Origin: an uncultured Ectothiorhodospiraceae bacterium
GTDB lineage: Bacteria; Pseudomonadota; Gammaproteobacteria; JAABTG01
Length of the DNA stretch: 64,000 nucleotides
NCBI GenBank assembly: GCA_937867305.1
Contig: CALMKJ010000131.1
Location: 42,072-106,071 of the forward strand
Direction: 5' to 3'
This document shows, piece by piece, positions 56,067 through 63,141 of this stretch (positions are counted from its first letter, which is position 1; the number at the start of each line of letters is the position of its first letter). Under the pieces are notes generated by a model. That model had not been told where the DNA came from. It made no database searches and saw only the letters and a list, made by a program, of their open reading frames with translations. A program made the translations under genes and the position numbers.

Positions 56067-56987
56067 TCAGAGGGTGAGGTTGGTGAAGACGACTTCGCGT
56101 CCCGTGACCGGGGTGGTGCGACCGGTGCCGCGCATCGTGTACGTGTGGTCCACGTCGTACTCGATGACACCGGGCTGGTTCCGGTACAGGTCCAGGACCA
56201 GCGGCGCCCGGTCGTACGACAACACCCACCGGTGTGTGCCGGTGCCGGTGAGGAATCCGGCCAGGTCACGGTGGTCGCCCTCGGTGAACGTGTGGTCGTA
56301 GATCCGTTCCGCTTTCTCCACGTACGGCGGGTCCAGGTAGAACAACGCGGACGCCCCGGCCAGGTCGGCACCAGCCTGAACCGTCTCCTGCCATGTCCGG
56401 TGGCCGGCGACAACGATGCACCCCGCCAAGTACAGCTCGTGGACGTTGAGGATCCGTCGCTCCAACGCGTCCTTGTTGAACCGGCAGTCGATCGTGTGCG
56501 CCGACGTCTGAGCCCGGCCGCGTATCGGGCCGGCTCGCTCCGCGATGATGCCGGAGAACGACGTCCGGTTCAGGAACAGGCACCGCATCGCCCGGGCCCG
56601 GTCATCGGCCGGCCGGGCTGCCCGCCAGTGGTCCCACCGGTCCACGGTGACGTTCTCTCGGTGCATGTCGTCGACCAGCCGCGGCCCGTTCAGGCACGCC
56701 TCTGACCAGAACGCGGCGACGTACGGGTCCGCGTCACCGATCATGACCCGGTCGACGGCGTCGAGTTCGAGCAACGCGAGCGACACCGACGCACCCCCGG
56801 CGAACGGTTCGACGAACAGGCCGGTGCCGGGTGCGCGTTCGTCGACGAGCCGTCGGATGGCGGGCACGAGCTTCCGTTTCGAGCCGGGGTACCGCAACGG
56901 CGACAGCGCGTCCACGACACGCGTCAACGGCTTGCCGGGCGGAAGCAGAACGGTTCCCGTGGCGGTCGGCTGGAACGTCACGGTCAT
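56067..56987 (-). CDS. N6-adenine DNA methyltransferase, D12 (Dam) class
   Basis: A 306-residue protein. PLRYPGSKRKL and FVEPFAGGASVSLALLE (AdoMet binding), then the catalytic LFYLDPPYVE. N-terminal order and length fit D12-class Dam-like enzymes. No cognate restriction enzyme is adjacent, so it is probably an orphan that protects the element or regulates it. ATG 56987 follows a class II motif by 8 nt. Confidence 0.9.
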   Translation of the reverse strand: MTVTFQPTATGTVLLPPGKPLTRVVDALSPLRYPGSKRKLVPAIRRLVDERAPGTGLFVEPFAGGASVSLALLELDAVDRVMIGDADPYVAAFWSEACLNGPRLVDDMHRENVTVDRWDHWRAARPADDRARAMRCLFLNRTSFSGIIAERAGPIRGRAQTSAHTIDCRFNKDALERRILNVHELYLAGCIVVAGHRTWQETVQAGADLAGASALFYLDPPYVEKAERIYDHTFTEGDHRDLAGFLTGTGTHRWVLSYDRAPLVLDLYRNQPGVIEYDVDHTYTMRGTGRTTPVTGREVVFTNLTL

Positions 56988-56992
56988 GCTTG

Positions 56993-57005
56993 TTCCTGTG
57001 CCACC
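56993..57005 (-). promoter_or_regulatory. Start-associated motif, class II
   Basis: GGTGGCACAGGAA; ATG 56987 follows GGCACAG by 8 nt. Confidence 0.6.
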
Positions 57006-57047
57006 TGGGTCTCGGGCGCGGTCATCTCGTCGATCTACCCTGGGTCG

Positions 57048-57926
57048 ATGACCCGACCGATCCGGCCCGGATGGCTGTTGTGGGCCGACTGGTGTGCGGC
57101 GACCGGCCGTACGTCGTTGGACGTGGGGGCTGCTGCGTTGGACGCGTACAGCCGGCAGGTGAAGACGCCGCGGCTGTCTGATATCCGGGCGACGTGTCGT
57201 GACGTCGGGTTGCCGTGGCCGTACGAGACGGACCCGGACCCGTGGACGGGCCGGGAAGCAGGGTTGGACGCCGGGTTGGCCCGGTGCCCCGTCTACGGGT
57301 GGCCGGACGGTTTCAGGGGGCGCCGCGACGCATGGCTGATCGTGTTGACCGTCGGGTTGCGGATGACTCGCAGCGACGCGTTGGCGGTCAGTGTCCCCGA
57401 CCTGCCCGGTGTGTGGGCCCGGCTGGAGGCAGGCGAGCACCCGGCCACCTGCCGGCGTTGTGCGGTGTCCCGGTGGCTCGAAGTCGTCGCCGTCAGCGAC
57501 CACTGGTCGTGGCGGGTCACCCGTGAGGTGCTCCTGACCCGTCCAGGCGACCCGTCAGCTCACGTGTGCACCGACGGGTTGCCGGCGGTACCGGACGTGC
57601 TCGGGCCGGAAGCTCTCGCCCCGCACATCGACCGGTACGGCCAGGTGACGTACGGGGCACCGTTGACACCACGGTCTGTCACCGGGGTGCTCGCGACCAG
57701 GTGCGCCGCCGGCGGCGGGCCCCCGGCCACGACCGTCCCGTCACCCGACGTCGCGGACCGGGCCCCGGGACGAGTGTTCGACGAGACCACGTTCACCAGG
57801 CTCGACGAAGCCTGCTTGGTAGCCGACGAAGTGAACGCACGGGTCGCGGCCCTCCTCGAGGCGGTCGAAGAACAGCTCGGTCAGTCGGCGTACGCGTCCG
57901 CTTCGGCTTCACCCGACAAGAAGTAG
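57048..57926 (+). CDS. Degenerate paralogue of the tyrosine recombinase
   Basis: A 292-residue protein. It matches the recombinase at 54925 over its middle: VLTVGLRMTRSDALAVSVPD against the LLLGFATAMRRSEVAALRVGD segment; HPATCRRCAVSRWLEVV against HPVTCVPCARTRWLSLV; and SAHVCTDGLPAV against WVHVCRGADPAA. The C-terminal HxxR and Tyr nucleophile are absent, replaced by a helical tail. It cannot catalyse strand exchange and may be a DNA-binding accessory or regulator. Confidence 0.65.
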   Translation: MTRPIRPGWLLWADWCAATGRTSLDVGAAALDAYSRQVKTPRLSDIRATCRDVGLPWPYETDPDPWTGREAGLDAGLARCPVYGWPDGFRGRRDAWLIVLTVGLRMTRSDALAVSVPDLPGVWARLEAGEHPATCRRCAVSRWLEVVAVSDHWSWRVTREVLLTRPGDPSAHVCTDGLPAVPDVLGPEALAPHIDRYGQVTYGAPLTPRSVTGVLATRCAAGGGPPATTVPSPDVADRAPGRVFDETTFTRLDEACLVADEVNARVAALLEAVEEQLGQSAYASASASPDKK

Positions 57927-58582
57927 TCGACAGCGTCGCACGCCTCCCGGGCCGCGTCGTCACGGGTCGGCGCAATACCCGAGGACCGCTGGTCGACGTA
58001 CGGGTGGTCGACACTCCACTGGAACCCGGGCGCCTCGTACGTGTCGTTGTTCCCGGGCGTGATCCGCAACTGGAAGTCGCCGCGGCGGCCGTTGTGTGCA
58101 ACGAACCGGCCCGGGAACCTGTCGTCGGCGTCGGTGGCGAACCATTCCTGTTCGTCGCCGTCCCACGGGTGGGTGACCGTGACCGGGCCGTCCCAGTCGA
58201 CCGGGTCCGGGAGGATGCAGTGGCTGGCCACGAACGCCGACATCCCCACCACGGTCGGGCCCTCCTGCGGCCCAGTCCGACCCGTGTTGTCGAAGGAGAA
58301 CTTGGACAAGAACACCATGCCTCGTCCGACGTTCTGTTCCACGATGTACCGGCCGCGCGTCGGGTCCGCCTCGTTCACTTTCCGGGTGATGAGCGCCCGG
58401 TAACCGGGGCTGTGACTCTGACCCGGCGCCAGCTTCTCCGCGATCGCCGCGGTGCGAGCCCGCCACTCTTCGACAGGACCGGCCGGCATGAGCAGGTCGA
58501 TACCGGTCGCCTCGTCGGTCTGCTTGGTTTGGAACTGGCCGTCCCGGCCGTGCTTGTTGCCTCGGGAGTCGATCGTGCTCAC
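57881..58582 (-). CDS. Tagged hypothetical protein
   Basis: A 233-residue protein. Tag SRGNKHGRDGQFQTKQTDEA then TGIDL. GTG 58582 overlaps the upstream stop (GTGA). The core (LITRKVNEADPTRGRYIVEQ; VTVTHPWDGDEQEWFATDAD) is unassigned. Its 3' end overlaps the convergent recombinase paralogue by 46 nt. Confidence 0.7.
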   Translation of the reverse strand: MSTIDSRGNKHGRDGQFQTKQTDEATGIDLLMPAGPVEEWRARTAAIAEKLAPGQSHSPGYRALITRKVNEADPTRGRYIVEQNVGRGMVFLSKFSFDNTGRTGPQEGPTVVGMSAFVASHCILPDPVDWDGPVTVTHPWDGDEQEWFATDADDRFPGRFVAHNGRRGDFQLRITPGNNDTYEAPGFQWSVDHPYVDQRSSGIAPTRDDAAREACDAVDYFLSGEAEADAYAD

Positions 58583-59340
58583 GGCTGCTCCTTCGTCCAC
58601 GCCTTCTTGCGCCATCCGGTGGTAGTGGACAACAGGTGGGACGGGTACCGGTCCCCGCGACCCATCCGGTCGGCCACGAACTTCATCACACCGTCAGCCT
58701 CCCAGGCGGGCATCGGCCTGGGGTCTTCGGCGTGGTGCACTTTCGCGGACCCGTCCGGCCATTCGGTCAGCACGTACTCGTGGTCGCCCGGCAAGGTGGC
58801 GTACACGGTCGGCGCGCCCCCGAAGTCGGGGTCCTGGGCCCGGAACCCGGACAGTTTCGTGCGGTACCGGTCCGCGTCGGGGTACAGGGTCAGCACGCCG
58901 GTGTGCTCGTCAAGCGTCGCCCGGTCCTCGTCAGGGTCGCCCAGCAACGTACGGACCGTGTACCGCCACGCGCGAAGGTCGCGGGCGTCCTCCACCACCC
59001 GGGCGACGTCGGCGGCGAGACGGTCACGCACCGAGGCTGGAGAAACCGCCCACACGTGCATGTCCACGTCGCAGTCCTCGGCGGACACCCAGTAGGTGTT
59101 GCCGGAGACCTGCGCCCGGTACTCGTGCCCATCCTCATCGACGTACGTGAACTTCTTCGGGTCGTCGAAGTCGATCCGCACCCGACCGGGTAGGCCGGCT
59201 GCTTCCAGGAGGTCACGGGCTGCCCGGCCGTCCACAGGACGAGCGCCCAGGTCGACACCGGTCGGCTCGGCGCGGACCTGGGTCTCGAACTTGCCGTCCG
59301 TGGTGCTGTGCTTGTTGCCGCGTGCGTCAACTGTGCTCAT
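58579..59340 (-). CDS. Tagged hypothetical protein
   Basis: A 253-residue protein. Tag STTDGKFETQVRAEPTGVDL. The rest is soluble and Asp/Arg-rich (ADVARVVEDARDLRAWRYTV) without a known family. Start fixed by the class I motif; coupled to the next gene. Confidence 0.7.
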   Translation of the reverse strand: MSTVDARGNKHSTTDGKFETQVRAEPTGVDLGARPVDGRAARDLLEAAGLPGRVRIDFDDPKKFTYVDEDGHEYRAQVSGNTYWVSAEDCDVDMHVWAVSPASVRDRLAADVARVVEDARDLRAWRYTVRTLLGDPDEDRATLDEHTGVLTLYPDADRYRTKLSGFRAQDPDFGGAPTVYATLPGDHEYVLTEWPDGSAKVHHAEDPRPMPAWEADGVMKFVADRMGRGDRYPSHLLSTTTGWRKKAWTKEQP

Positions 59341-59349
59341 GCTGGCGTG

Positions 59350-59375
59350 GTGTGCGGGGACGGCGGCTGCCGCTC
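59350..59375 (-). promoter_or_regulatory. Start-associated motif, class I
   Basis: GAGCGG, 13 bp, CGCACAC, 9 bp to ATG 59340. Confidence 0.7.
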
Positions 59376-59376
59376 G

Positions 59377-59922
59377 TCACACGAAACCGAGCTGCTTCGC
59401 CATCTCGTCCCGGAACCGCTGCTCACGAGCCTCCCAGTCGAAGTCGCGCAGCAGGTGCAGGTCGACGACAGCCCGGGACGGGTCGATGTCGGCGTACCCG
59501 AGCACGCTGTCCGGGGAGCAGAACTCGGCCGGCACCTTCGGCATCGCGTGGCCGGGGCCGAAATCCGGAATGTCCGTGGCCAGGTGCTCGACCGAGCACG
59601 AGTCGAGCACGTTGCCGTTCTCGTCCCGGACGTACACGTCGGTGTCGATGGAGGTGTAGGCGTGGATGTCGAGGTAGCGCGCGTTCGGCCCCACGTCCAG
59701 GTCCGCCAACAGGTCGTCGACCCGGTCCGTGAACTCCAGCATCTTGGCGTACTTCGTCGCGATCACTTCGGCGCCGTACGCCAGGTCGTGTGTCTCCATC
59801 GGCGGGCTGACCGTCGGAACCTTGGTGCCGTCGAGGGAGACGCTGGTCGACTCACCAGCCTGCTTCTCCTGGAACCGGCCGTCGTTGCCGTGCACGTTGC
59901 CGTTGTTGTCCACTGTGCTCAT
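59377..59922 (-). CDS. Tagged hypothetical protein
   Basis: A 181-residue protein. Tag GNDGRFQEKQAGESTSVSL. The body (ARYLDIHAYTSIDTDVYVRD; VVDLHLLRDFDWEAREQRFR) is soluble; no family. Start fixed by the class I motif. Confidence 0.7.
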   Translation of the reverse strand: MSTVDNNGNVHGNDGRFQEKQAGESTSVSLDGTKVPTVSPPMETHDLAYGAEVIATKYAKMLEFTDRVDDLLADLDVGPNARYLDIHAYTSIDTDVYVRDENGNVLDSCSVEHLATDIPDFGPGHAMPKVPAEFCSPDSVLGYADIDPSRAVVDLHLLRDFDWEAREQRFRDEMAKQLGFV

Positions 59923-59931
59923 GTCTTCGTG

Positions 59932-59957
59932 GTGTGCGGGGACACCGCTGACTGCTC
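59932..59957 (-). promoter_or_regulatory. Start-associated motif, class I
   Basis: GAGCAG, 13 bp, CGCACAC, 9 bp to ATG 59922. Confidence 0.75.
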
Positions 59958-59981
59958 AGGGCGACCCAGTCACCACCAGCC

Positions 59982-59994
59982 GGCACAGGGAAGG
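59982..59994 (+). promoter_or_regulatory. Start-associated motif, class II
   Basis: GGCACAGGGAAGG; ATG 59996 follows GGCACAG by 7 nt. It lies back to back with a class I motif on the other strand. Confidence 0.6.
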
Positions 59995-59995
59995 T

Positions 59996-60550
59996 ATGAA
60001 CACACCCACCCTGTTCGACACGATGCACCTGGTGCATGTCCGGCACGCCGGGCAGGTCGACGCACTCGGGCACAACTACTACACGGGCCACCTGTTGCCC
60101 ATCTCGTCGGCGCTGGTTGGCTTCGGTGAACAGGCCCAGGTGCTCGGGCTGCTGCACGACATCGTGGAGGACACCGATGTCACCCTCGAGGAGCTCCGCC
60201 GGCTCGGGTACGACGAGGAGGTCGTCGCCGGTGTCGACGCGATGTCGAGGCGCACCGACCCGGTCACCGGGGCCAAGGAACCGTACGCCGCGCTCATCGA
60301 ACGGTCCTGCCGGCACCCGTTAGGGCGGCTGGGCAAGATCGTCGACAACCGTTGGAACATCCTGTTGAACGCCGAACTCGCCAGGACGAACCCGCGCAAG
60401 GCCGCGTCGCTGCTCAACAGTCGCTACCTGCCGGCGCGCAAGAAGCTTCTCGCCGGGTCCGGCGTCACCGGAGCCGAACTTCAGGCCATCGACGTCGAAC
60501 TGCGTCGCCACATGGGCTGGCTTCACATCTCGACCGGTCTGGCGGCCTGA
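59996..60550 (+). CDS. HD-domain hydrolase, RelA/SpoT-type
   Basis: A 184-residue protein. GHLLPISSALVGFG, then LGLLHDIVEDTDVTLEELRR (the HD plus ED pair) and KIVDNRWNIL give the arrangement of RelA/SpoT HD hydrolases; there is no synthetase domain. It resembles small alarmone hydrolases in size. The substrate is not certain: (p)ppGpp or a related nucleotide. Confidence 0.8.
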   Translation: MNTPTLFDTMHLVHVRHAGQVDALGHNYYTGHLLPISSALVGFGEQAQVLGLLHDIVEDTDVTLEELRRLGYDEEVVAGVDAMSRRTDPVTGAKEPYAALIERSCRHPLGRLGKIVDNRWNILLNAELARTNPRKAASLLNSRYLPARKKLLAGSGVTGAELQAIDVELRRHMGWLHISTGLAA

Positions 60551-60557
60551 GCAACGT

Positions 60558-61169
60558 TCATGCGCCGGCGCCGTACCAGGGGCCCCGGACCGCACCCGGA
60601 CGCCGAGGGCAGTCGCCGTCGTGACCGGGGTCTGCCGAACACGAACGGGCGTGGGCGAGGGCGAGGGCGGCGTACCAGGCACGTGCGGCTTCGCCGACCG
60701 CGTCCGCATACTTGTCGGTGGCGGCACGAGTCAGCTCCTCGTCGTCACCGTGAAGGTGCAACACGTCGAGCGCGTTCGTGTAAGCCAGGATGAACCGGCG
60801 CGTACGCGGGTCTTCGCTGTCGAACAACGCCGGGAGGGCGGTTTCCGCGTCCGGGTCGAGCAGGACGTCGGCGTACTCCTGGGACACGCTGTCGTGCCGG
60901 GCTTCGACGGCATCCCACCAGGCGCGAACCGCCGCAGCGTCTTCGGCCAGCTCCGCGGCGCGGTCGCGTCGGTCACGGGAACGCACCACGAGGGCGGCGC
61001 CGGCGCCCAGTGCCGCGAGGGCGGCCAGGTACAGGACGAAGGCACCCGAGACCCAGGCGATCACGCCGACGAGAGCCACGATGTAGGCCATCATCAGTAT
61101 CTCGACCGGCGAGTGCGGTAGGTCCGAGTAGTCGGCGTGCGTGCGTCGGGACGGTTCGTCGGTGTTCAC
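60558..61169 (-). CDS. Membrane protein of unknown function
   Basis: A 203-residue protein with two close transmembrane helices near residues 25-60 (MMAYIVALVGVIAWVSGAFV; LYLAALAALGAGAALVV), then a cytoplasmic helical domain and Cys-containing tail. GTG 61169 follows a class II motif by 7 nt. Confidence 0.65.
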   Translation of the reverse strand: MNTDEPSRRTHADYSDLPHSPVEILMMAYIVALVGVIAWVSGAFVLYLAALAALGAGAALVVRSRDRRDRAAELAEDAAAVRAWWDAVEARHDSVSQEYADVLLDPDAETALPALFDSEDPRTRRFILAYTNALDVLHLHGDDEELTRAATDKYADAVGEAARAWYAALALAHARSCSADPGHDGDCPRRPGAVRGPWYGAGA

Positions 61170-61173
61170 GCCC

Positions 61174-61186
61174 TCCCTGTGCCACC
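61174..61186 (-). promoter_or_regulatory. Start-associated motif, class II
   Basis: GGTGGCACAGGGA; GTG 61169 follows GGCACAG by 7 nt. Confidence 0.6.
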
Positions 61187-61228
61187 TCGCCCCCGGCAGG
61201 GGCAGAACCTCACCGGGTGAGGCCGAAC

Positions 61229-61257
61229 GGGTGCACCGGGCGCCGGATCCCACACAC
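61229..61257 (+). promoter_or_regulatory. Start-associated motif, class I, with one change in the box
   Basis: TGCACC, 13 bp, CACACAC, 9 bp to ATG 61267; the gap includes CAAGG. Confidence 0.65.
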
Positions 61258-61266
61258 AATCAAGGC

Positions 61267-61572
61267 ATGATCTTCTCCCGCTTGTTCGCCGCCGTTCGGA
61301 CCGCTGTCGTCGCCTCCGCGATCTGCTGGGTGGGGCTCCTGGCCCTGTCCCCGATCAACGCCCCGTCGAGTGCCGGGTCGGTCAACGCACCCGTCGAGGT
61401 CGAGACCGCCGCAGCCGCCACGGGTGGGACCCCGCACTTCAACTACGTCATCCTGAACGGCGCGAAGGCCGGGAACAAGGACGCTCAGCGGGCGCTCGCC
61501 CAAGCAGCCAGGGCTGGTGTCGAACGTGCCCAGCGGGCCTGCGACCGGCTCGGCATCAACTGGAAGAACTGA
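61267..61572 (+). CDS. Small secreted or membrane-anchored protein
   Basis: A 101-residue protein with an N-terminal hydrophobic segment (AVVASAICWVGLLALSPI) and a short helical extracytoplasmic domain (AQRALAQAARAGVERAQRAC). Start fixed by a class I motif. A strong hairpin follows. Confidence 0.65.
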   Translation: MIFSRLFAAVRTAVVASAICWVGLLALSPINAPSSAGSVNAPVEVETAAAATGGTPHFNYVILNGAKAGNKDAQRALAQAARAGVERAQRACDRLGINWKN

Positions 61573-61595
61573 CCCCGGCAGCCTCACGAACCCCA

Positions 61596-61626
61596 GAAGC
61601 CTCCTTCCCGCACGGGAGGGGGCTTC
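61596..61626. terminator. Hairpin between convergent genes
   Basis: Long stem with GAAGCC...GGCTTC at its base and TTCCCG/CGGGAG near the loop, between genes ending at 61572 (plus) and 61630 (minus). Likely bidirectional terminator. Confidence 0.65.
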
Positions 61627-61629
61627 GTG

Positions 61630-61752
61630 TCAGTGGTTCTCGTGGTCGTACGGCTGGTCGAACCGGGTCAGGACGAACCCGAGAAGGACCGCGGCGGCGA
61701 CCCAAAGCTTCAAGGCCCACAGCGTCTGCATCACGAACTCGAACGTCTCCAT
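61630..61752 (-). CDS. Very small single-helix membrane protein
   Basis: A 40-residue protein with one transmembrane helix (TLWALKLWVAAAVLLGFVL) and a charged end (RFDQPYDHENH). Its start is fixed by a class I motif, which is the best evidence that so small a gene is real. Confidence 0.6.
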   Translation of the reverse strand: METFEFVMQTLWALKLWVAAAVLLGFVLTRFDQPYDHENH

Positions 61753-61761
61753 GCCGTACCG

Positions 61762-61790
61762 GTGTGCGGGTTCAGTCGTCCGATGCACCC
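61762..61790 (-). promoter_or_regulatory. Start-associated motif, class I
   Basis: TGCATC, 13 bp, CGCACAC, 9 bp to ATG 61752. Confidence 0.75.
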
Positions 61791-61942
61791 TGCTCGTCGA
61801 CGTCGTCGCTGACCGCCCCGAGGACCCGGTCGCACCCTTCGACACCGCATTCGGTCGGCGACCCCATCTTCGGGTAGTGCCACCGGGATCCGCCGACGAG
61901 GGCGTGACGGTCGCCGTCAGGTTCCTGTACGCGGGTGTTCAC
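61772..61942 (-). CDS. Small hypothetical protein
   Basis: A 56-residue acidic protein with GSPTECGVEGCDRV (paired Cys). GTG 61942 overlaps the upstream stop (GTGA). Its 3' end contains the next gene's class I motif. Confidence 0.55.
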   Translation of the reverse strand: MNTRVQEPDGDRHALVGGSRWHYPKMGSPTECGVEGCDRVLGAVSDDVDEQGASDD

Positions 61943-62448
61943 GACACCTCCTTCAGACTGTTCGGGCATGGTTTCTCCCGGATCGACCGGTCCGGGCCGG
62001 CCAGGTACATCCCGCACTTCATGCACAACATCCGGTGCTCGGTGCGGACCCGCCCGTCGGCTCCGCGAACCGGGACGGACGCGAGGGACCGCAGGTGACG
62101 TTGAGCCCACGGGGTCGCGTCGACCGGTTCAGGGTCGTCGACCACACCTGACCCGGCGGCGGCCTCCCAGTCCCGGCACGGAACACCGGGCGGGTCGGTC
62201 CACCGGTCGAGCCCTTCGACGAGCCGCTCGAACGCGTCACCGGTGAGCACCGGCAGGTTCCATCCGCGGATCTTTGCCATCTTCGACAGCCCGGCCCCGT
62301 CGCCCAAGATCACGAGCCCGGTCGTCTTCGTGACCGACGCGACCGGGTGCCCGCCCAGGCCGGTGATGACCTGGTGTGCCTGCGGCCTGCTCATCGACGC
62401 GAGGTTCCCGGTGACGAGTACGTTGAGCCCGTCCAGCGGGGTGTTCAC
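61939..62448 (-). CDS. BRCT-domain protein
   Basis: A 169-residue protein. Residues 1-80 are a BRCT domain of the DNA ligase/RFC type: LDGLNVLVTGNLASMSRPQA, IITGLGGHPVASVTKTT-like strand, and a Trp in IRGWNLPVLT. The C-terminal part holds LCMKCGMYL. BRCT domains bind phosphopeptides or DNA ends. GTG 62448 overlaps the upstream stop (GTGA). Confidence 0.8.
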   Translation of the reverse strand: MNTPLDGLNVLVTGNLASMSRPQAHQVITGLGGHPVASVTKTTGLVILGDGAGLSKMAKIRGWNLPVLTGDAFERLVEGLDRWTDPPGVPCRDWEAAAGSGVVDDPEPVDATPWAQRHLRSLASVPVRGADGRVRTEHRMLCMKCGMYLAGPDRSIREKPCPNSLKEVS

Positions 62449-63110
62449 CGTCGGACCTGAACTGTCGTGGAGTCCATGGACGATTCGGCTCCTTCGACGA
62501 CGAGCCGCAGCTCGACGGGCCGACGTGTCCCGGTCAGCCACACCGCCTCAGCCCGGCACACGAGCGCCGTACGGGCGATGTCGCCTTTCGGAAGGTCCGC
62601 GACCTGGTCGAGACGGTCTGTCACCGTCACCAGCCGGCGAAGGCGTTCCGGACCGATCGGCAGCTTGTTCCCGTTGATCGGCTTGTCGGACTCGACCACG
62701 TCGTCTGCGAGGATGCGGCACGACACGAGCCGCAGGTCCATCTCGGACCCGTCGGGGCGTGTGTACGTCGCCACGACCGGTCCCCGGTTCGTCTCGGGGG
62801 AGGCAGCGGTCACGGCCCCGCCGACACCGGCGACCATGAGAGCGAACAGTCCGGCGGATGCGAGCACCCCGACCGCTTTCCGTGCCCACGCGGGTTCTGT
62901 CAGCAGGGGCCGTCTCGCGTGCCCGTCGAACCCGGCATGCATGAGCGACTCCAACCCGCCGTCGTCCTGTGACGGATCCAGGTCGTCGTCGGGGCGCAAC
63001 CCCAACGGGACAGGTGCCGGCGGGGTCGCCGGGACGTCGGCGCGGTGCCTGCCCACGTACGGGGCCGGGACGCGAGGCGTCGGTGCCGGCGGCATGTCGT
63101 TGTTGTCCAC
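62445..63110 (-). CDS. Membrane-anchored hypothetical protein
   Basis: A 221-residue protein: Pro-rich acidic N-terminus, one transmembrane helix near residues 82-102 (VGVLASAGLFALMVAGVGGA), and an extracytoplasmic domain with two cysteines (LVSCRILAD, ALVCRAEAV). GTG 63110 follows a class II motif by 8 nt. First gene of a coupled run of three. Confidence 0.65.
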   Translation of the reverse strand: MDNNDMPPAPTPRVPAPYVGRHRADVPATPPAPVPLGLRPDDDLDPSQDDGGLESLMHAGFDGHARRPLLTEPAWARKAVGVLASAGLFALMVAGVGGAVTAASPETNRGPVVATYTRPDGSEMDLRLVSCRILADDVVESDKPINGNKLPIGPERLRRLVTVTDRLDQVADLPKGDIARTALVCRAEAVWLTGTRRPVELRLVVEGAESSMDSTTVQVRR

Positions 63111-63113
63111 GCT

Positions 63114-63127
63114 TCCCTCTGTGCCAC
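63114..63127 (-). promoter_or_regulatory. Start-associated motif, class II
   Basis: GGTGGCACAGAGGG; GTG 63110 follows GGCACAG by 8 nt. Confidence 0.6.
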
Positions 63128-63141
63128 CAGCACCCGGTCGG

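Noticed and set aside
181..61790. Class I motif as an RNA hairpin or terminator
   Set aside because: Only a 4-bp GTGC/GCAC complementarity exists in the TGCATG subtype and none in the GATCAG subtype, so a conserved hairpin does not explain the spacing.
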